Origin: Planctomycetota bacterium
GTDB lineage: Bacteria > Planctomycetota > J058 > JAJDCQ01
NCBI GenBank assembly: GCA_029260755.1
Contig: JAJDCQ010000051.1
Coordinates: 1 to 64,000, forward strand
Direction: 5' to 3'
DNA length: 64,000 nt
Part shown: positions 48,306 to 57,406 of the stretch, piece by piece
Numbering within the stretch: the first letter of the stretch is position 1
How the letters are laid out: every line of letters starts with the position of its first letter
Notes under the pieces: model-generated
What the model was told of the DNA's origin: nothing
The model's input: only the letters and a program-made list of their open reading frames with translations
Database searches by the model: none
Program-made: the position numbers and the translations under genes

Positions 48306-48524
48306 ATGTCGGCGATTCAAGACGCGTCAGATACCGCCGAGAGCGTCGTGCTGAAGTTCCTTCGGGAGCGCGGACCCCAGAGCCAGGACGACATCGTCGA
48401 GGCGCTTACGTCTGAGTTCGGAATTGCTCGTGACGACGCCGAACGGGCGGTTCGCACGCTCGTCGCCCGAGGTCTGATTGCCCCGAACTTCGACTGGACG
48501 CTCCGCCTTTCCGAAGCGCGCTAG
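48306..48524 (+). CDS. Small winged-helix protein
   Basis: A 72-residue protein: ESVVLKFLRERGPQSQDDIV followed by LTSEFGIARDDAERAVRTLV and RGLIAPNFDWTLRL, a compact winged-helix fold like the DNA-binding N-termini of MarR/ArsR-type or restriction-associated regulators. A strong TGAGGAGACTGGC precedes the ATG. It lies 36 bases before the dGTPase gene and could regulate the defence cargo. The AT-richer stretch 48230-48300 upstream probably holds its promoter. Confidence 0.7.
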   Translation: MSAIQDASDTAESVVLKFLRERGPQSQDDIVEALTSEFGIARDDAERAVRTLVARGLIAPNFDWTLRLSEAR

Positions 48525-48560
48525 CACGGGTCTTCCCTTCATGACTGGTCGGGGCACCGC

Positions 48561-49901
48561 GTGTCACTCCAACACCGCGCTGAACGACGACTAGACCGCG
48601 ATCGCCCCGGCGATCAGCGCGCCGAGTTCCAACGAGACAGAGATCGGGTCCTGTACTCGAGGGAGTTCCGCCGGCTCGCTGGGGTCACGCAGGTCGTCGG
48701 AGCCGACGAGGGGCACCTGTTCCACAACCGGCTCACCCACTCGCTCAAGGTCGCCCAGGTGGGGCGGCGCATCGCAGAGCACCTTCTGTCGACCACGAAG
48801 ACGGACGAGATCGAGGCCGCGGGGGGGCTCGATGCGGACGTCGTTGAGACGGCGTGCCTCGCGCACGATATCGGTCATCCACCATTCGGACACGTTGCCG
48901 AGGAGGAGCTTGACGCGATCTGGCGCGAGAAGGTTCCCGATGCGGACGCTGCCGACGGCTTCGAGGGCAACGCGCAGTCGTTCAGGATCGTCACGAACCT
49001 CTCGATCCGCCACGCGGATCTCCTCGGGTTGAACCTCACCAGGGCCTCGCTCAACGCCATCCTGAAGTACCCCCACATCAAACGCGATGACCGCGAGGGC
49101 GGCCGCAAGTGGGGGTACTACCACGGCACCGAGAGGGATGACTTCGACTTTGCCCGTGAGCACGAGGAGGTTGAAGATCGACGATCGCTCGAGGCCGAGA
49201 TCATGGACCGAGCGGACGATATCACGTACTCGGTCCACGACGTCGACGACTTCTACCAGGCCGGCCTCGTGCCGCTGGACCAGATCCTCCAGCCAAGTGC
49301 CGAGCGAGACCGCTTCGTCGACCAGGCGCTTCAGCGGGTAATCCTCAACGCGGAGGACCGCGAGTGGGCAGAAGAGACCTTCCTCACCAAGCTCGGCCAG
49401 CTGGCGCCCGACGAGCTGAAAGCGCCATTCGCAGGGACGCGCCGACAGCGGGCCGCACTCAGCTCGTTCACCTCGATGCTCATCCGTCGGTTTGTTCTGG
49501 GTGAGGGCGAAGCCCGGCCCGCACTTCGCGTCGTCGCGGACGCGAAGGAGCGGCGAGTCCAGATCGAGGAAGTGGGCGCGAAGGAGGTCAAGCTCCTCAA
49601 AGGCCTCATGAAGGTGTACGTCTTCGAGCATCCCGGGCTCATGGCGCAGCAGTTCGGGCATAGACGGATGACCAGGAGGCTGTTCGAGATACTCTTCGAC
49701 GCCGCCCATACCGGCTCGAAGGACTCCGGAATTGTCCCTGAGCCCTTCCGGGGGATCCTACCTGAAGTTGGCGACCTTCCGGGTCGTGCGCGACTCGTGA
49801 CGGACCTCATCTCGAGCTTGACCGAACGGCAGGCCCTCTTGCTCTTCGCACGGCTACAGGGATACACGCCAGGTTCCATTCACGACAGCATCGTCCGCTA
49901 G
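48561..49901 (+). CDS. dgt: dGTPase-like HD-domain deoxynucleoside triphosphate triphosphohydrolase
   Basis: A 446-residue Dgt-family enzyme that should split dGTP (or other dNTPs) into the nucleoside and triphosphate. Motifs: YSREFRRLAGVTQV, HNRLTHSLKVAQVGRRIAEH (His60), ACLAHDIGHPPFGHVAEEEL (His102-Asp103), EGNAQSFRIVTNL and IMDRADDITYSVHDVDDF. All HD metal ligands are present. Several bacterial dGTPases block phage by emptying the dNTP pool, and its place next to an Avs-like gene in a mobile element suggests this role. The start is GTG. Confidence 0.9.
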   Translation: MSLQHRAERRLDRDRPGDQRAEFQRDRDRVLYSREFRRLAGVTQVVGADEGHLFHNRLTHSLKVAQVGRRIAEHLLSTTKTDEIEAAGGLDADVVETACLAHDIGHPPFGHVAEEELDAIWREKVPDADAADGFEGNAQSFRIVTNLSIRHADLLGLNLTRASLNAILKYPHIKRDDREGGRKWGYYHGTERDDFDFAREHEEVEDRRSLEAEIMDRADDITYSVHDVDDFYQAGLVPLDQILQPSAERDRFVDQALQRVILNAEDREWAEETFLTKLGQLAPDELKAPFAGTRRQRAALSSFTSMLIRRFVLGEGEARPALRVVADAKERRVQIEEVGAKEVKLLKGLMKVYVFEHPGLMAQQFGHRRMTRRLFEILFDAAHTGSKDSGIVPEPFRGILPEVGDLPGRARLVTDLISSLTERQALLLFARLQGYTPGSIHDSIVR

Positions 49902-49957
49902 CTCGGCGCTCGCTGCGAGCACGCTTCGGCGAGCGACACGACGTTCTACGCGCGCGC

Positions 49958-50016
49958 CGACGCGACTTCGGCGTTGACGGGCGCCGACCCGCGACGCGAG
50001 ACTCGGCGTCGACGTG
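49958..50016 (+). repeat. Imperfect 22-bp direct repeats before the Avs-like gene
   Basis: CGACGCGACTTCGGCGTTGACG (from 49958) recurs as CGACGCGAGACTCGGCGTCGACG (from 49992) with a two-base insertion and a few changes. The second copy runs into the GTG start. They could be operator sites limiting expression of a toxic defence protein, or an internal duplication. Confidence 0.5.
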
Positions 50017-53000
50017 AACGACCCCCACCCCGATATCGACCCGTTTTCCCCGGCGCGTGACCAGGACGCCTGGTTTGTCATTCGTGGCTTCGCCTATCAG
50101 ATCGATGCGACGATCTTGCGCTGGCTGAACCTCGGCCCCGCTGAGACGCTCGAGCTCGAGCGCGGCGAGGACATCGATCGGCTGGTCCCGGCGGCAGCCG
50201 AGGGGCGGGCGCGCATCCTGGAGCAGGTCAAGCACCTCGAGGCAAGCGTCACGCTCCGGACGCCGGCCGCGGTAAAAGCGATCGTCGACTTCATCGATCA
50301 CCGAGATGCCAACCCATCGGTCGACCTGAGATTCCAATTCACGAGCTGCGCTGCTGCCGGTGTCGAAAGGAGCCAGCAGAAGCGGGGCGGGTCGGGCGGT
50401 ATCGCGATCTGGGAGCGGCTGCGCCGGCTGGATCCATGCGACGCGCTCGCTCGCACCACGGATATCAACACGATTCGTGCGATCCTCCGGAGCTTGCGGC
50501 GAGGAAAGCTGCCCAAAGAGCCGTGGAGTCGGTTCTTCCGCTTCGTTCTGAACGCGCCGCAGGACGCCTTCCTCGACGTCGTCCAGCACTTCGAGTGGAG
50601 TCTCGGCGCGCCCGAGGTGGACGACCTTCGTCACCGCATCAGGGGCTTCCTGCGATCGCGAGGCGCGAACGAGTCAGAAGTCGCCGGCCAGTACGACCGG
50701 CTGACCGCCCACGTTCTCCAACTTCTCGGACAACGCGGGATCAAGCGTCTGCGACTGGAGGACCTCGACGAGCAGCTCGCGATCCCGCTCTCTCCCGCAG
50801 ACGACGACCGCATCACCGTGCTTCGCGAGCTCGTGGACGATCTGCGGCCCCGCGTCGGACGGGTCGAGCAGAACCTGGCGTGCCATGCCGAGCGTCTCGA
50901 GACGCTCGAGCAGGCTGCCGAGCGCCGTCAGGAGCTCGGCGAGCTCACGTCCAGCCTGCTCGCGTCGGCTGGGTCGATCGGGTCGATCGAGGGGGCCAGG
51001 GTCGACCAGCGGGTCGCTCCCAACCTGACTCCGCCCCCGATCGTGACTCGGGCTTCGCCCAGGAACGAAGCCCTGCAGGCCGCTCGTGCGATAGAGGCGA
51101 CCTGGCTTCACGTGCACGGGCCTCCTGGAATCGGCAAGAGCCAGCTCGTGAGGGGGCTCCTGGGAGACGGGGGCTGCGAAGGGTGGCTCGTCCTGAGAGA
51201 CCTCGAGTCGGGCGAAGCCTCTGTCCAGCTCGACGCCGCGATCGAGAAGATCTCGGGGTTCCGCGGTATCCACTCCGACTCGCTCTACGCGGAGCCTGCT
51301 GCGCAGGCAGGGGCCGGCGTGCTGCTGGTGATCGACGATCTTCCCCGGTTGTCGCGCGAGGGCCCACTCGGCCGGCGGATCATCCGGCTCGCCAGGGTGG
51401 TTCGCGATGCCGGCGGGCGCCTGATCACGACCGGTGCCGAGGCCGTGCCCCGTACGGTTCAGCAACTGCTCGACGACGGGACCATCGAGAATCACGTCTG
51501 TCCGGCTCTGTCACCGGGAGAGTGCGGTGAGATCCTCGCGGCACACGGCGCACCCGACACGCCCGCTCGAGCAGTCCTCTCCGAGCTGGTTGCCGCCCGA
51601 GCGCGAGGGCACGCGACGTTCGTCGCCGCCCTTGCTCAGTCCCTGCGCGATCGAGGCTGGCCGTCGGGTCGTGATCTCGATGAGGCGCTTGCGGGCTCCG
51701 AGCTCGCCGCGGACCTCAAGCGGGAGACGCGGGAACGAGTCCGGACGACCGTCTCCAGCGAGACCGCGCGTGACCTTCTCTATCGGCTCAGCCAGATCCT
51801 GGGCAGCGCGTTCGACTTGGCCGATGCCGACGCGCTCGCTGCCGTCCCTCCGCCGATTGCTCGTCCGCGCGAGCACCTGGACGAGCTCGCCGGTCTCTGG
51901 GTCCAGCCTGGGCCAGATGGCGCCTTCGCCGTATCCGTCCTCGCGAGAGAGATAGGCGCGACGGCCCTTCCCGGCGAGATCCAGAGAGACTGCCACCGCG
52001 TCCTCGGTGAGCGGATCCTCGCTGGAGGAGAGCTCGGCCCAATCGACGTCGTGCGCTGCCTCCGCTACCTGACGAACGCCGGCGAGCTCGTCAAAGCCGG
52101 CCAGGTCGTTGCGATGGCGCTCGTTTCGCTCCAGTCCCAGGGCGCTACGGATGCTGCCGCCAGCCTCGGTCTTCTCGGCTACTACGAGACGGTCGAGCTC
52201 CCGGATGGGCTCCACCCGGACACACGGGTGATCATCCGGTCCGTGCAGGCCGGCATGCGTGACGAAGCGGGGCTCGACCCGACATTTTCGCTAGAGGATC
52301 TCGATCGCCTCCTGTCGGACGAAGGCGTGAGCGACTGGGCCCGCTTCACTGGCATGGTCCACGCCCACGCGATCGCCGCTACCCGTGACTTCGATCGAGC
52401 CTGTGATTACGCGACGCGGGCTCTGAAGCTCCTTCCCGGGGTCAAAGCGCAAGTCGAGGCAGGCGGTCCGGGGCCGTTTCCCGAGCCAGAGGTCCGCGCG
52501 CGCGTCCGAACGTTCGATGAGATTCCGGGAGTGCTCGTCTGGTCGGCTGTCGGCGCGGTCGCGAGCCCTCCCTCACTGGGACCCTGGCTGCAGATGCTCG
52601 ACGAGATCGGGCCTAGGGCGCGCGAGCTCTCGCTGAAGTCGTCGTTGGCCGACACGGGTAGCATTCTCGTGGCTGACCGATTGTGGATGGCCGAAGCCGC
52701 AAAGCCTGCGGACGACCGCGACTGGGACGGGATCCTCGACGTCCTCCACCGGCTCGAGGCGACAGCGACCAGGCTCGGCATGTCGCCCCTCGCAACCGCG
52801 GCCGTGCGGGGGCGGATCGTCGTGCATGCCGAGTACCTCGACGACCTCGACGCCGCACTCGCCGACGGGAACCGGGCGCTTGCGTCGAGCTCGAGTTCGC
52901 GCCGAGATCGCTTCATCGTGGGCGAGGCCCTGGCGCGCCAGTTCCTCTACGGGAAGCGCCATGCCGAGGCAAGAGAGCGGTTCCAGGGCGTGTTCGGCGA

Positions 53001-54273
53001 GCCTGTCGCCGGTCTGGAGCTCATCCGGGTCAACGGCCTGCTGAGCGCCGCGACGGCCTCGAGTGAGGACGGAGACCCGGTCGAAGCCGCGGGCTACGCT
53101 CGCCGAGCCGTCGACCTCATCGAGGGAGCCCTCGATCGGGACCCGAGCCGCATCCTGGCGGCCCAGGCGCGAGGAGAGCTCGCCCTCGTGCTGCAAGAGG
53201 CGGGCGACTCGGCGGAGGCGTTCGACGCGCTCGATGCCGCGGCCGAGCATCTCGAGGCGAGCCCAGACCGAGGGCGAGCCTGGCGGGCGTGTGTTGTGAT
53301 GCTCCTCCACGTCGCGGGGCTCCTCGGTGAGAAGCACCGCATCGCGCGTGGCGAGAAGCCGGTCGACTGGAGAGCGCGCGGCACGAAACCCGGCTTCTTC
53401 CTTCACGCCATCCCGTCCGCGGCCGCTCGATACGTCGAGCAGACGAGTGCGCTCCTTCCCTACTGGCTCGCGGTGATTGCAGATGCCTTTGGACGAACCG
53501 ACCGCATCGAGCGGTGGGCGAACCTCGCCTTCCAGCGCTCCGAGAGCCCACCCATGCGAAGCTCTCGGCTGCTGCTGGTCCCCCTTCTCGTGGCGCCAAT
53601 GCTCCGAAGTGGGCGGTGGGCGGAGGCGCTCGAGCTCGTGGAACGACAGGTGGCGGAGATTGACGAGTCGGCCTCGTTCCACGGGGCCGGGGGGAGCGTC
53701 GCGGGATCCGAGACTCTCACGAGGGAGACCGCCCGGGTCTACTTCGGCTTCCTTCCGGCGGTGTTCGAGCTCTGCAGGGCAGCCACCCACGACCGTGACG
53801 CTGGACGAGGCGCGGCGAAGACGCTCATCGAGTTCTGCCGGCGCTGGTCGCGACTGCCCGACGCACGCGAGCCCTGGGATGCGAAGATCGCGATGCTCGA
53901 AACGTCGTTCCTCGAGAGTGGACGACGCCCCGCTGTCAGGCGGATCGCCGCCAGGGTCGGGAACTCGGAGTCAGCGGTCGCGTTGGGCTGGGCCTGCTCG
54001 GCGCTCTGCGCGGATGCCGACCCGCTCGAGGTGATGAGCGACCTCGCCGCGCTGACGCTGGCTTTCGTGGAGCGCCTGGGCGCGCTCTCGCCGGGCTTCG
54101 AGCGTCTCGTTGTCGAGCACCTGATCGTGTCGGCGACGTCGCTCGTGGAGCGTCACCGCGCGCGCTTCAGAGACGCCGACGACCTCCTGCTGAGGATCTC
54201 CTCGTCCGGCTCGGGCTGCAGCGCTGAGCGGGCCAGGGCCGTTCTCGACCAACTGCGCGACCGAATCGTGTAG
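50014..54273 (+). CDS. Avs-like STAND ATPase with Cap4/DUF4297-like N-terminal nuclease and TPR-type C-terminus
   Basis: A 1,419-residue three-part protein. Residues about 15-120 look like a PD-(D/E)xK-type nuclease of the Cap4/DUF4297 group: FVIRGFAYQIDATILRWL, then ELERGEDID (Asp53) and ILEQVKH (Gln71-x-Lys73). The centre is a STAND NTPase with Walker A HGPPGIGKS (369-377) and Walker B AGVLLVIDDLPRL (about 435-447). The last 750 residues are TPR-like helical repeats suited to sensing a ligand. This matches the Avs antiphage design, in which the C-terminal repeats bind a phage protein and the oligomer cuts DNA. The GTG start lacks a clear ribosome site. It converges on the E2-E1-JAB operon. 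Confidence 0.8.
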   Translation: MNDPHPDIDPFSPARDQDAWFVIRGFAYQIDATILRWLNLGPAETLELERGEDIDRLVPAAAEGRARILEQVKHLEASVTLRTPAAVKAIVDFIDHRDANPSVDLRFQFTSCAAAGVERSQQKRGGSGGIAIWERLRRLDPCDALARTTDINTIRAILRSLRRGKLPKEPWSRFFRFVLNAPQDAFLDVVQHFEWSLGAPEVDDLRHRIRGFLRSRGANESEVAGQYDRLTAHVLQLLGQRGIKRLRLEDLDEQLAIPLSPADDDRITVLRELVDDLRPRVGRVEQNLACHAERLETLEQAAERRQELGELTSSLLASAGSIGSIEGARVDQRVAPNLTPPPIVTRASPRNEALQAARAIEATWLHVHGPPGIGKSQLVRGLLGDGGCEGWLVLRDLESGEASVQLDAAIEKISGFRGIHSDSLYAEPAAQAGAGVLLVIDDLPRLSREGPLGRRIIRLARVVRDAGGRLITTGAEAVPRTVQQLLDDGTIENHVCPALSPGECGEILAAHGAPDTPARAVLSELVAARARGHATFVAALAQSLRDRGWPSGRDLDEALAGSELAADLKRETRERVRTTVSSETARDLLYRLSQILGSAFDLADADALAAVPPPIARPREHLDELAGLWVQPGPDGAFAVSVLAREIGATALPGEIQRDCHRVLGERILAGGELGPIDVVRCLRYLTNAGELVKAGQVVAMALVSLQSQGATDAAASLGLLGYYETVELPDGLHPDTRVIIRSVQAGMRDEAGLDPTFSLEDLDRLLSDEGVSDWARFTGMVHAHAIAATRDFDRACDYATRALKLLPGVKAQVEAGGPGPFPEPEVRARVRTFDEIPGVLVWSAVGAVASPPSLGPWLQMLDEIGPRARELSLKSSLADTGSILVADRLWMAEAAKPADDRDWDGILDVLHRLEATATRLGMSPLATAAVRGRIVVHAEYLDDLDAALADGNRALASSSSSRRDRFIVGEALARQFLYGKRHAEARERFQGVFGEPVAGLELIRVNGLLSAATASSEDGDPVEAAGYARRAVDLIEGALDRDPSRILAAQARGELALVLQEAGDSAEAFDALDAAAEHLEASPDRGRAWRACVVMLLHVAGLLGEKHRIARGEKPVDWRARGTKPGFFLHAIPSAAARYVEQTSALLPYWLAVIADAFGRTDRIERWANLAFQRSESPPMRSSRLLLVPLLVAPMLRSGRWAEALELVERQVAEIDESASFHGAGGSVAGSETLTRETARVYFGFLPAVFELCRAATHDRDAGRGAAKTLIEFCRRWSRLPDAREPWDAKIAMLETSFLESGRRPAVRRIAARVGNSESAVALGWACSALCADADPLEVMSDLAALTLAFVERLGALSPGFERLVVEHLIVSATSLVERHRARFRDADDLLLRISSSGSGCSAERARAVLDQLRDRIV

Positions 54274-54430
54274 GCAGGTCGCTCGCACTCCAGCTCGACC
54301 GCACCACACGGCCCGTCGTCGGTCCTAGGAGAACACGCTCGCCGACTCGTCGGTCGACTTCCGTCGACGGACGAAGCCGCATCGGAACGCGTGACCATCC
54401 GCGAGACGCTGCACTTGGACCAGGTCAGGG

Positions 54431-55180
54431 TCACGCCGTGGTTGCGGGTGCCGTCGCCTCCTCCCTCTCGGCGATTGCGACCATGGCTGCCAACAGGCTC
54501 TCGGCGTAGCGGTTCGAGGCGTGCTCGACGTACCCCGGAAGTGCTTGGCGAAGGAGGAGCGCCGCGCCGAGCAGCACGAGCTCGATCGCCACGCCGACCC
54601 AGGAGGCCTCGAGCCAGATGGCTTGGATCAGGCACGCGATGGCTCCGATCGCGCACGAAGCCAACCAGAGCGGCATGAGACCCTGGAGGTTGCGGACGAA
54701 TCCGTAGTCCTCGTTGTGGATGGCGACGAGCTTGGCCTCGGGCCGCTCGCGGACGAGGTCTCGGGCTCGTCGTGTGGCGTCGGCGATGACCCGATCGCAC
54801 TCCTCGGCGCTCGTGAGCGCCGACGCCTCGATGTCGAATCCGGTGAGCCGCCGGATCGCGTCATACCACTGCCTTCGCTGCTGCTCGGACTTCGTCGCGT
54901 CGGTCGGTCGCAGCCAGCGGTTCGTCGGAAGACCGCCGTGCTCCGCGACGAAGCGCCTCTCGACCCGGACACCCGCAGCGCGGGCGAGGTGTCCGACCAT
55001 GACGGCGAGCGCGAGGTGGATGAGAGCGCCGACGCCGAGCGTCGACGACCACTCGGCTTGCGCCGTCAGGGGCCAGGCCGCGGCCAGGGATAGAGGGAGG
55101 ACGGCGAGCAGTGCTGGCCGCAGGCGGGCCTTCCGTTCGTATCGGTCGCTGACGATCAACACGTCGGTGAGAAACTTCAT
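54431..55180 (-). CDS. Four-TM membrane protein, putative effector of the E2-E1-JAB operon
   Basis: A 249-residue protein with two N-terminal membrane helices (about 22-41, 47-68), a 100-residue cytoplasmic segment (including RQWYDAIRRLTGFDIEA and KLVAIHNEDYGFVRNLQG) and two further helices (about 168-190, 193-212), then a soluble tail ending in APATTA. The 2TM-loop-2TM layout is like S-4TM pore-forming effectors found beside CBASS genes, but I cannot confirm homology. GGAG lies ten bases before the ATG, inside the end of the E2-E1-JAB gene, six bases away, so the pair is co-expressed. A membrane-damaging effector or the conjugation target are both possible. Confidence 0.75.
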   Translation of the reverse strand: MKFLTDVLIVSDRYERKARLRPALLAVLPLSLAAAWPLTAQAEWSSTLGVGALIHLALAVMVGHLARAAGVRVERRFVAEHGGLPTNRWLRPTDATKSEQQRRQWYDAIRRLTGFDIEASALTSAEECDRVIADATRRARDLVRERPEAKLVAIHNEDYGFVRNLQGLMPLWLASCAIGAIACLIQAIWLEASWVGVAIELVLLGAALLLRQALPGYVEHASNRYAESLLAAMVAIAEREEATAPATTA

Positions 55181-55186
55181 AGTGCT

Positions 55187-57406
55187 CTACTCCAGGTTGC
55201 GAAGGATGATCTCGAGATCGCCGTCGTCCCCGGCGATCAGCACGAGGGCTGGGCGACCGACGCGACCTTGCGCCCCGGCCAGCTCGTCGAGGGCGGCGCA
55301 ATCCGTGGAGCTCGGCTGCGCCGAACACGACGTCGGATGGCTGTGCCACTCCCCGACGTACCCCACAGCCCCCGCTGTCTTTCGCCGGACTTGGTCGAGG
55401 TGTGCCCGGAGACCCGCCCTCCCTCGAGTGAACTCGGACGGGCTCAGCCGGCTATCCGCCGGTGCTGCTGACGCCCGCGTGACGTAGATCGTTCGGCGCC
55501 AGAGATCGAGCGAGCCCGTGATTATGCCCCCGGTTTCGCTAGGGAGCGCCTCGAGCCGCCTCCGATGGATCGCACTGATCACGGACTCGGAGACGCGGAT
55601 CTCCCACTCGCGACGCGTGAACGTGCGAACGGGGGAGATGTCGACGGCTCGCCGCCTGACGCCGAGCGTGTCGTCGTCGAGTTGCCAGACCGAGGCGATG
55701 CGCCGGGGCGACTCGATCCAGTCCCGGATGGCCCGGGCCGCGATGCCGCCGAACGTCGCGACTGCGTCCTGGGGGATGACGGCTGTCTCGTCGCCGCAGG
55801 ATCCGCCGCAACGCACAGTCTCGAGCTCTCCCTCAGGCACGATGAGGCCTTCGAGCTCGGGCGAGTCGGGGATGGCGGCGAGGAGCTGCGCATCGAGGTC
55901 GTCGAGGCGGACTGCGCGCTGGCCCCCTTCGCCGAGGAGGACGATTGACCTGCCCGATACGCCCAGATAGGCCGAGGCGCGAGGGGCCGTCGACGGGAGT
56001 CGGGAAACGCGTCGGAGAGCCGACTGGGAGGCCGAGAAGTCTAGAATCGCCTCGGACCGGTCCAGGGCCGCCGTGAACTCCTCGTGGCAGGTCGTCTCGT
56101 CCGAGTGGATGTCCGCTCGAAGTCCCTCGGCGGCTCCTGGCCCGAGTAGCCAGCTAACCTCGTGTGCGAGCGCCTCGGCCTTGCTGTGACCGACGTATCC
56201 GCAGGAGAGCCCGTGTCGAGTGAGGTTGTGAGGGAGGAGGTGGTCAACGTCGATGATCGTCCAGCGGCCAATGCCCAGTCGGGCAAGGTTGAGCGTGATC
56301 TGGGACCCGAGTGCACCCGCGCCGAGCGAGAGTAGCTCTCGAGGCGCCGTCTGGCGCGGCAAGCCGCTCCACCTGCGCGCGGTCTCGTGGCTCGGGAATA
56401 AGACCGGATCGAGCGGCCCGACGACTCCTACCTGGAGATCGACGTTTCTCGAGATCGGGACCGGTCCGTAGTGGACGTCGCCATCTATCGAGACGAGAGC
56501 GCCCGTTTTCAAACCGAGCTGTCTGATCGTGACGCCCTTTAGCGCAAACGCGACGTGCTCGGAGTCGACCTCCTCCCCGTCTCGGAGCTTCGGAAGCTCG
56601 ATGTGGAACAGCCACTCCCGATCGAGGAGGCGTCGCTTCTCCCTGTGGTCGACGACCCAGCTTGTCGCCCGCCGCACCTCGTCGACGAGGTCGATCCTGG
56701 CCTCGCGGAGAAGCTGGCGTAGGTCACCGAAGTTGACCGGGAGGTGCCGGATCACGATTCCGTCGGTGGGTGACCCGCGGATCGGGAGAACCAGGTCGCC
56801 AACAGAGTCCCCGTCCGGCCGCGCCGGGGATGCACGGAGAACGAGCGGCTCTATCGACAACGCGGCAATCGCGTACGGGGCCGGCGTGTCCGAGGGCGGC
56901 TCGCGATCGACGATGAGCCGCCCGGCCGACGGGACGAAAGGCTCGAGGCGCTGTCCGGGGAGATGCAACTTCCCGGCGCCGGCGCGCTCGAACCAGTCAC
57001 TCACTAGCTGAAGCACGTCGTCCGGTGTGACGGATGATCGGAGCTCCGCCCAGGGCTCCTCGAACAGGCATAGCCTCCGCGGTGTGTTGGAGGGTGAGAG
57101 GAGCTGATGAGGGGTCGCCGGAAAGTCGCGGCGAAGCACCCACGCCTCTGGCGGTTGCGACTCGTCGGCTTCGACTCGGAGCTGGACACGCTCGGAACGC
57201 TCCAGCGCGACGGCCGGCTCGGTCGGCAGCTCGGTCTCGAACTCGATCTCAACTCCCTCGGCCTCGCCGTCGCGCACGATGCGAACGAGCCGGGCGCAGG
57301 GATAGCGATCGATCGCATGGAGGAACGCGCGTGCTCGCGGGAGGGTGAGCGCGTCGGCACAGATCGTCACACCGACCTCGTAGAGCTGGGAGGCGCTCAC
57401 CGACAT
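55187..57406 (-). CDS. E2-E1-JAB triple fusion of a bacterial ubiquitin-like conjugation system
   Basis: A 739-residue protein joining three enzymes. E2-like domain (about 1-160): FPATPHQLLSPSN then RRLCLFEEPWAEL, with Cys113 as the likely conjugating Cys, and GKLHLPGQRLEPF as in E2 parts of Cap2. E1/ThiF domain (about 350-570): LLSLGAGALGSQITLNLARL (nucleotide loop 362-368), WTIIDVDHLLPHNLTRHGL (Asp386, Asp388, Arg397) and a late RCGGSCGDE with candidate catalytic Cys533/537. JAB/JAMM domain (about 605-739): SETGGIITG (Glu624), GEWHSHPTS (His688, His690) and PSSTD (Asp702), all zinc ligands intact. It could activate, transfer and remove a tag. Its start lies inside the end of the upstream metallo-beta-lactamase gene (10-bp overlap). 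Confidence 0.88.
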   Translation of the reverse strand: MSVSASQLYEVGVTICADALTLPRARAFLHAIDRYPCARLVRIVRDGEAEGVEIEFETELPTEPAVALERSERVQLRVEADESQPPEAWVLRRDFPATPHQLLSPSNTPRRLCLFEEPWAELRSSVTPDDVLQLVSDWFERAGAGKLHLPGQRLEPFVPSAGRLIVDREPPSDTPAPYAIAALSIEPLVLRASPARPDGDSVGDLVLPIRGSPTDGIVIRHLPVNFGDLRQLLREARIDLVDEVRRATSWVVDHREKRRLLDREWLFHIELPKLRDGEEVDSEHVAFALKGVTIRQLGLKTGALVSIDGDVHYGPVPISRNVDLQVGVVGPLDPVLFPSHETARRWSGLPRQTAPRELLSLGAGALGSQITLNLARLGIGRWTIIDVDHLLPHNLTRHGLSCGYVGHSKAEALAHEVSWLLGPGAAEGLRADIHSDETTCHEEFTAALDRSEAILDFSASQSALRRVSRLPSTAPRASAYLGVSGRSIVLLGEGGQRAVRLDDLDAQLLAAIPDSPELEGLIVPEGELETVRCGGSCGDETAVIPQDAVATFGGIAARAIRDWIESPRRIASVWQLDDDTLGVRRRAVDISPVRTFTRREWEIRVSESVISAIHRRRLEALPSETGGIITGSLDLWRRTIYVTRASAAPADSRLSPSEFTRGRAGLRAHLDQVRRKTAGAVGYVGEWHSHPTSCSAQPSSTDCAALDELAGAQGRVGRPALVLIAGDDGDLEIILRNLE

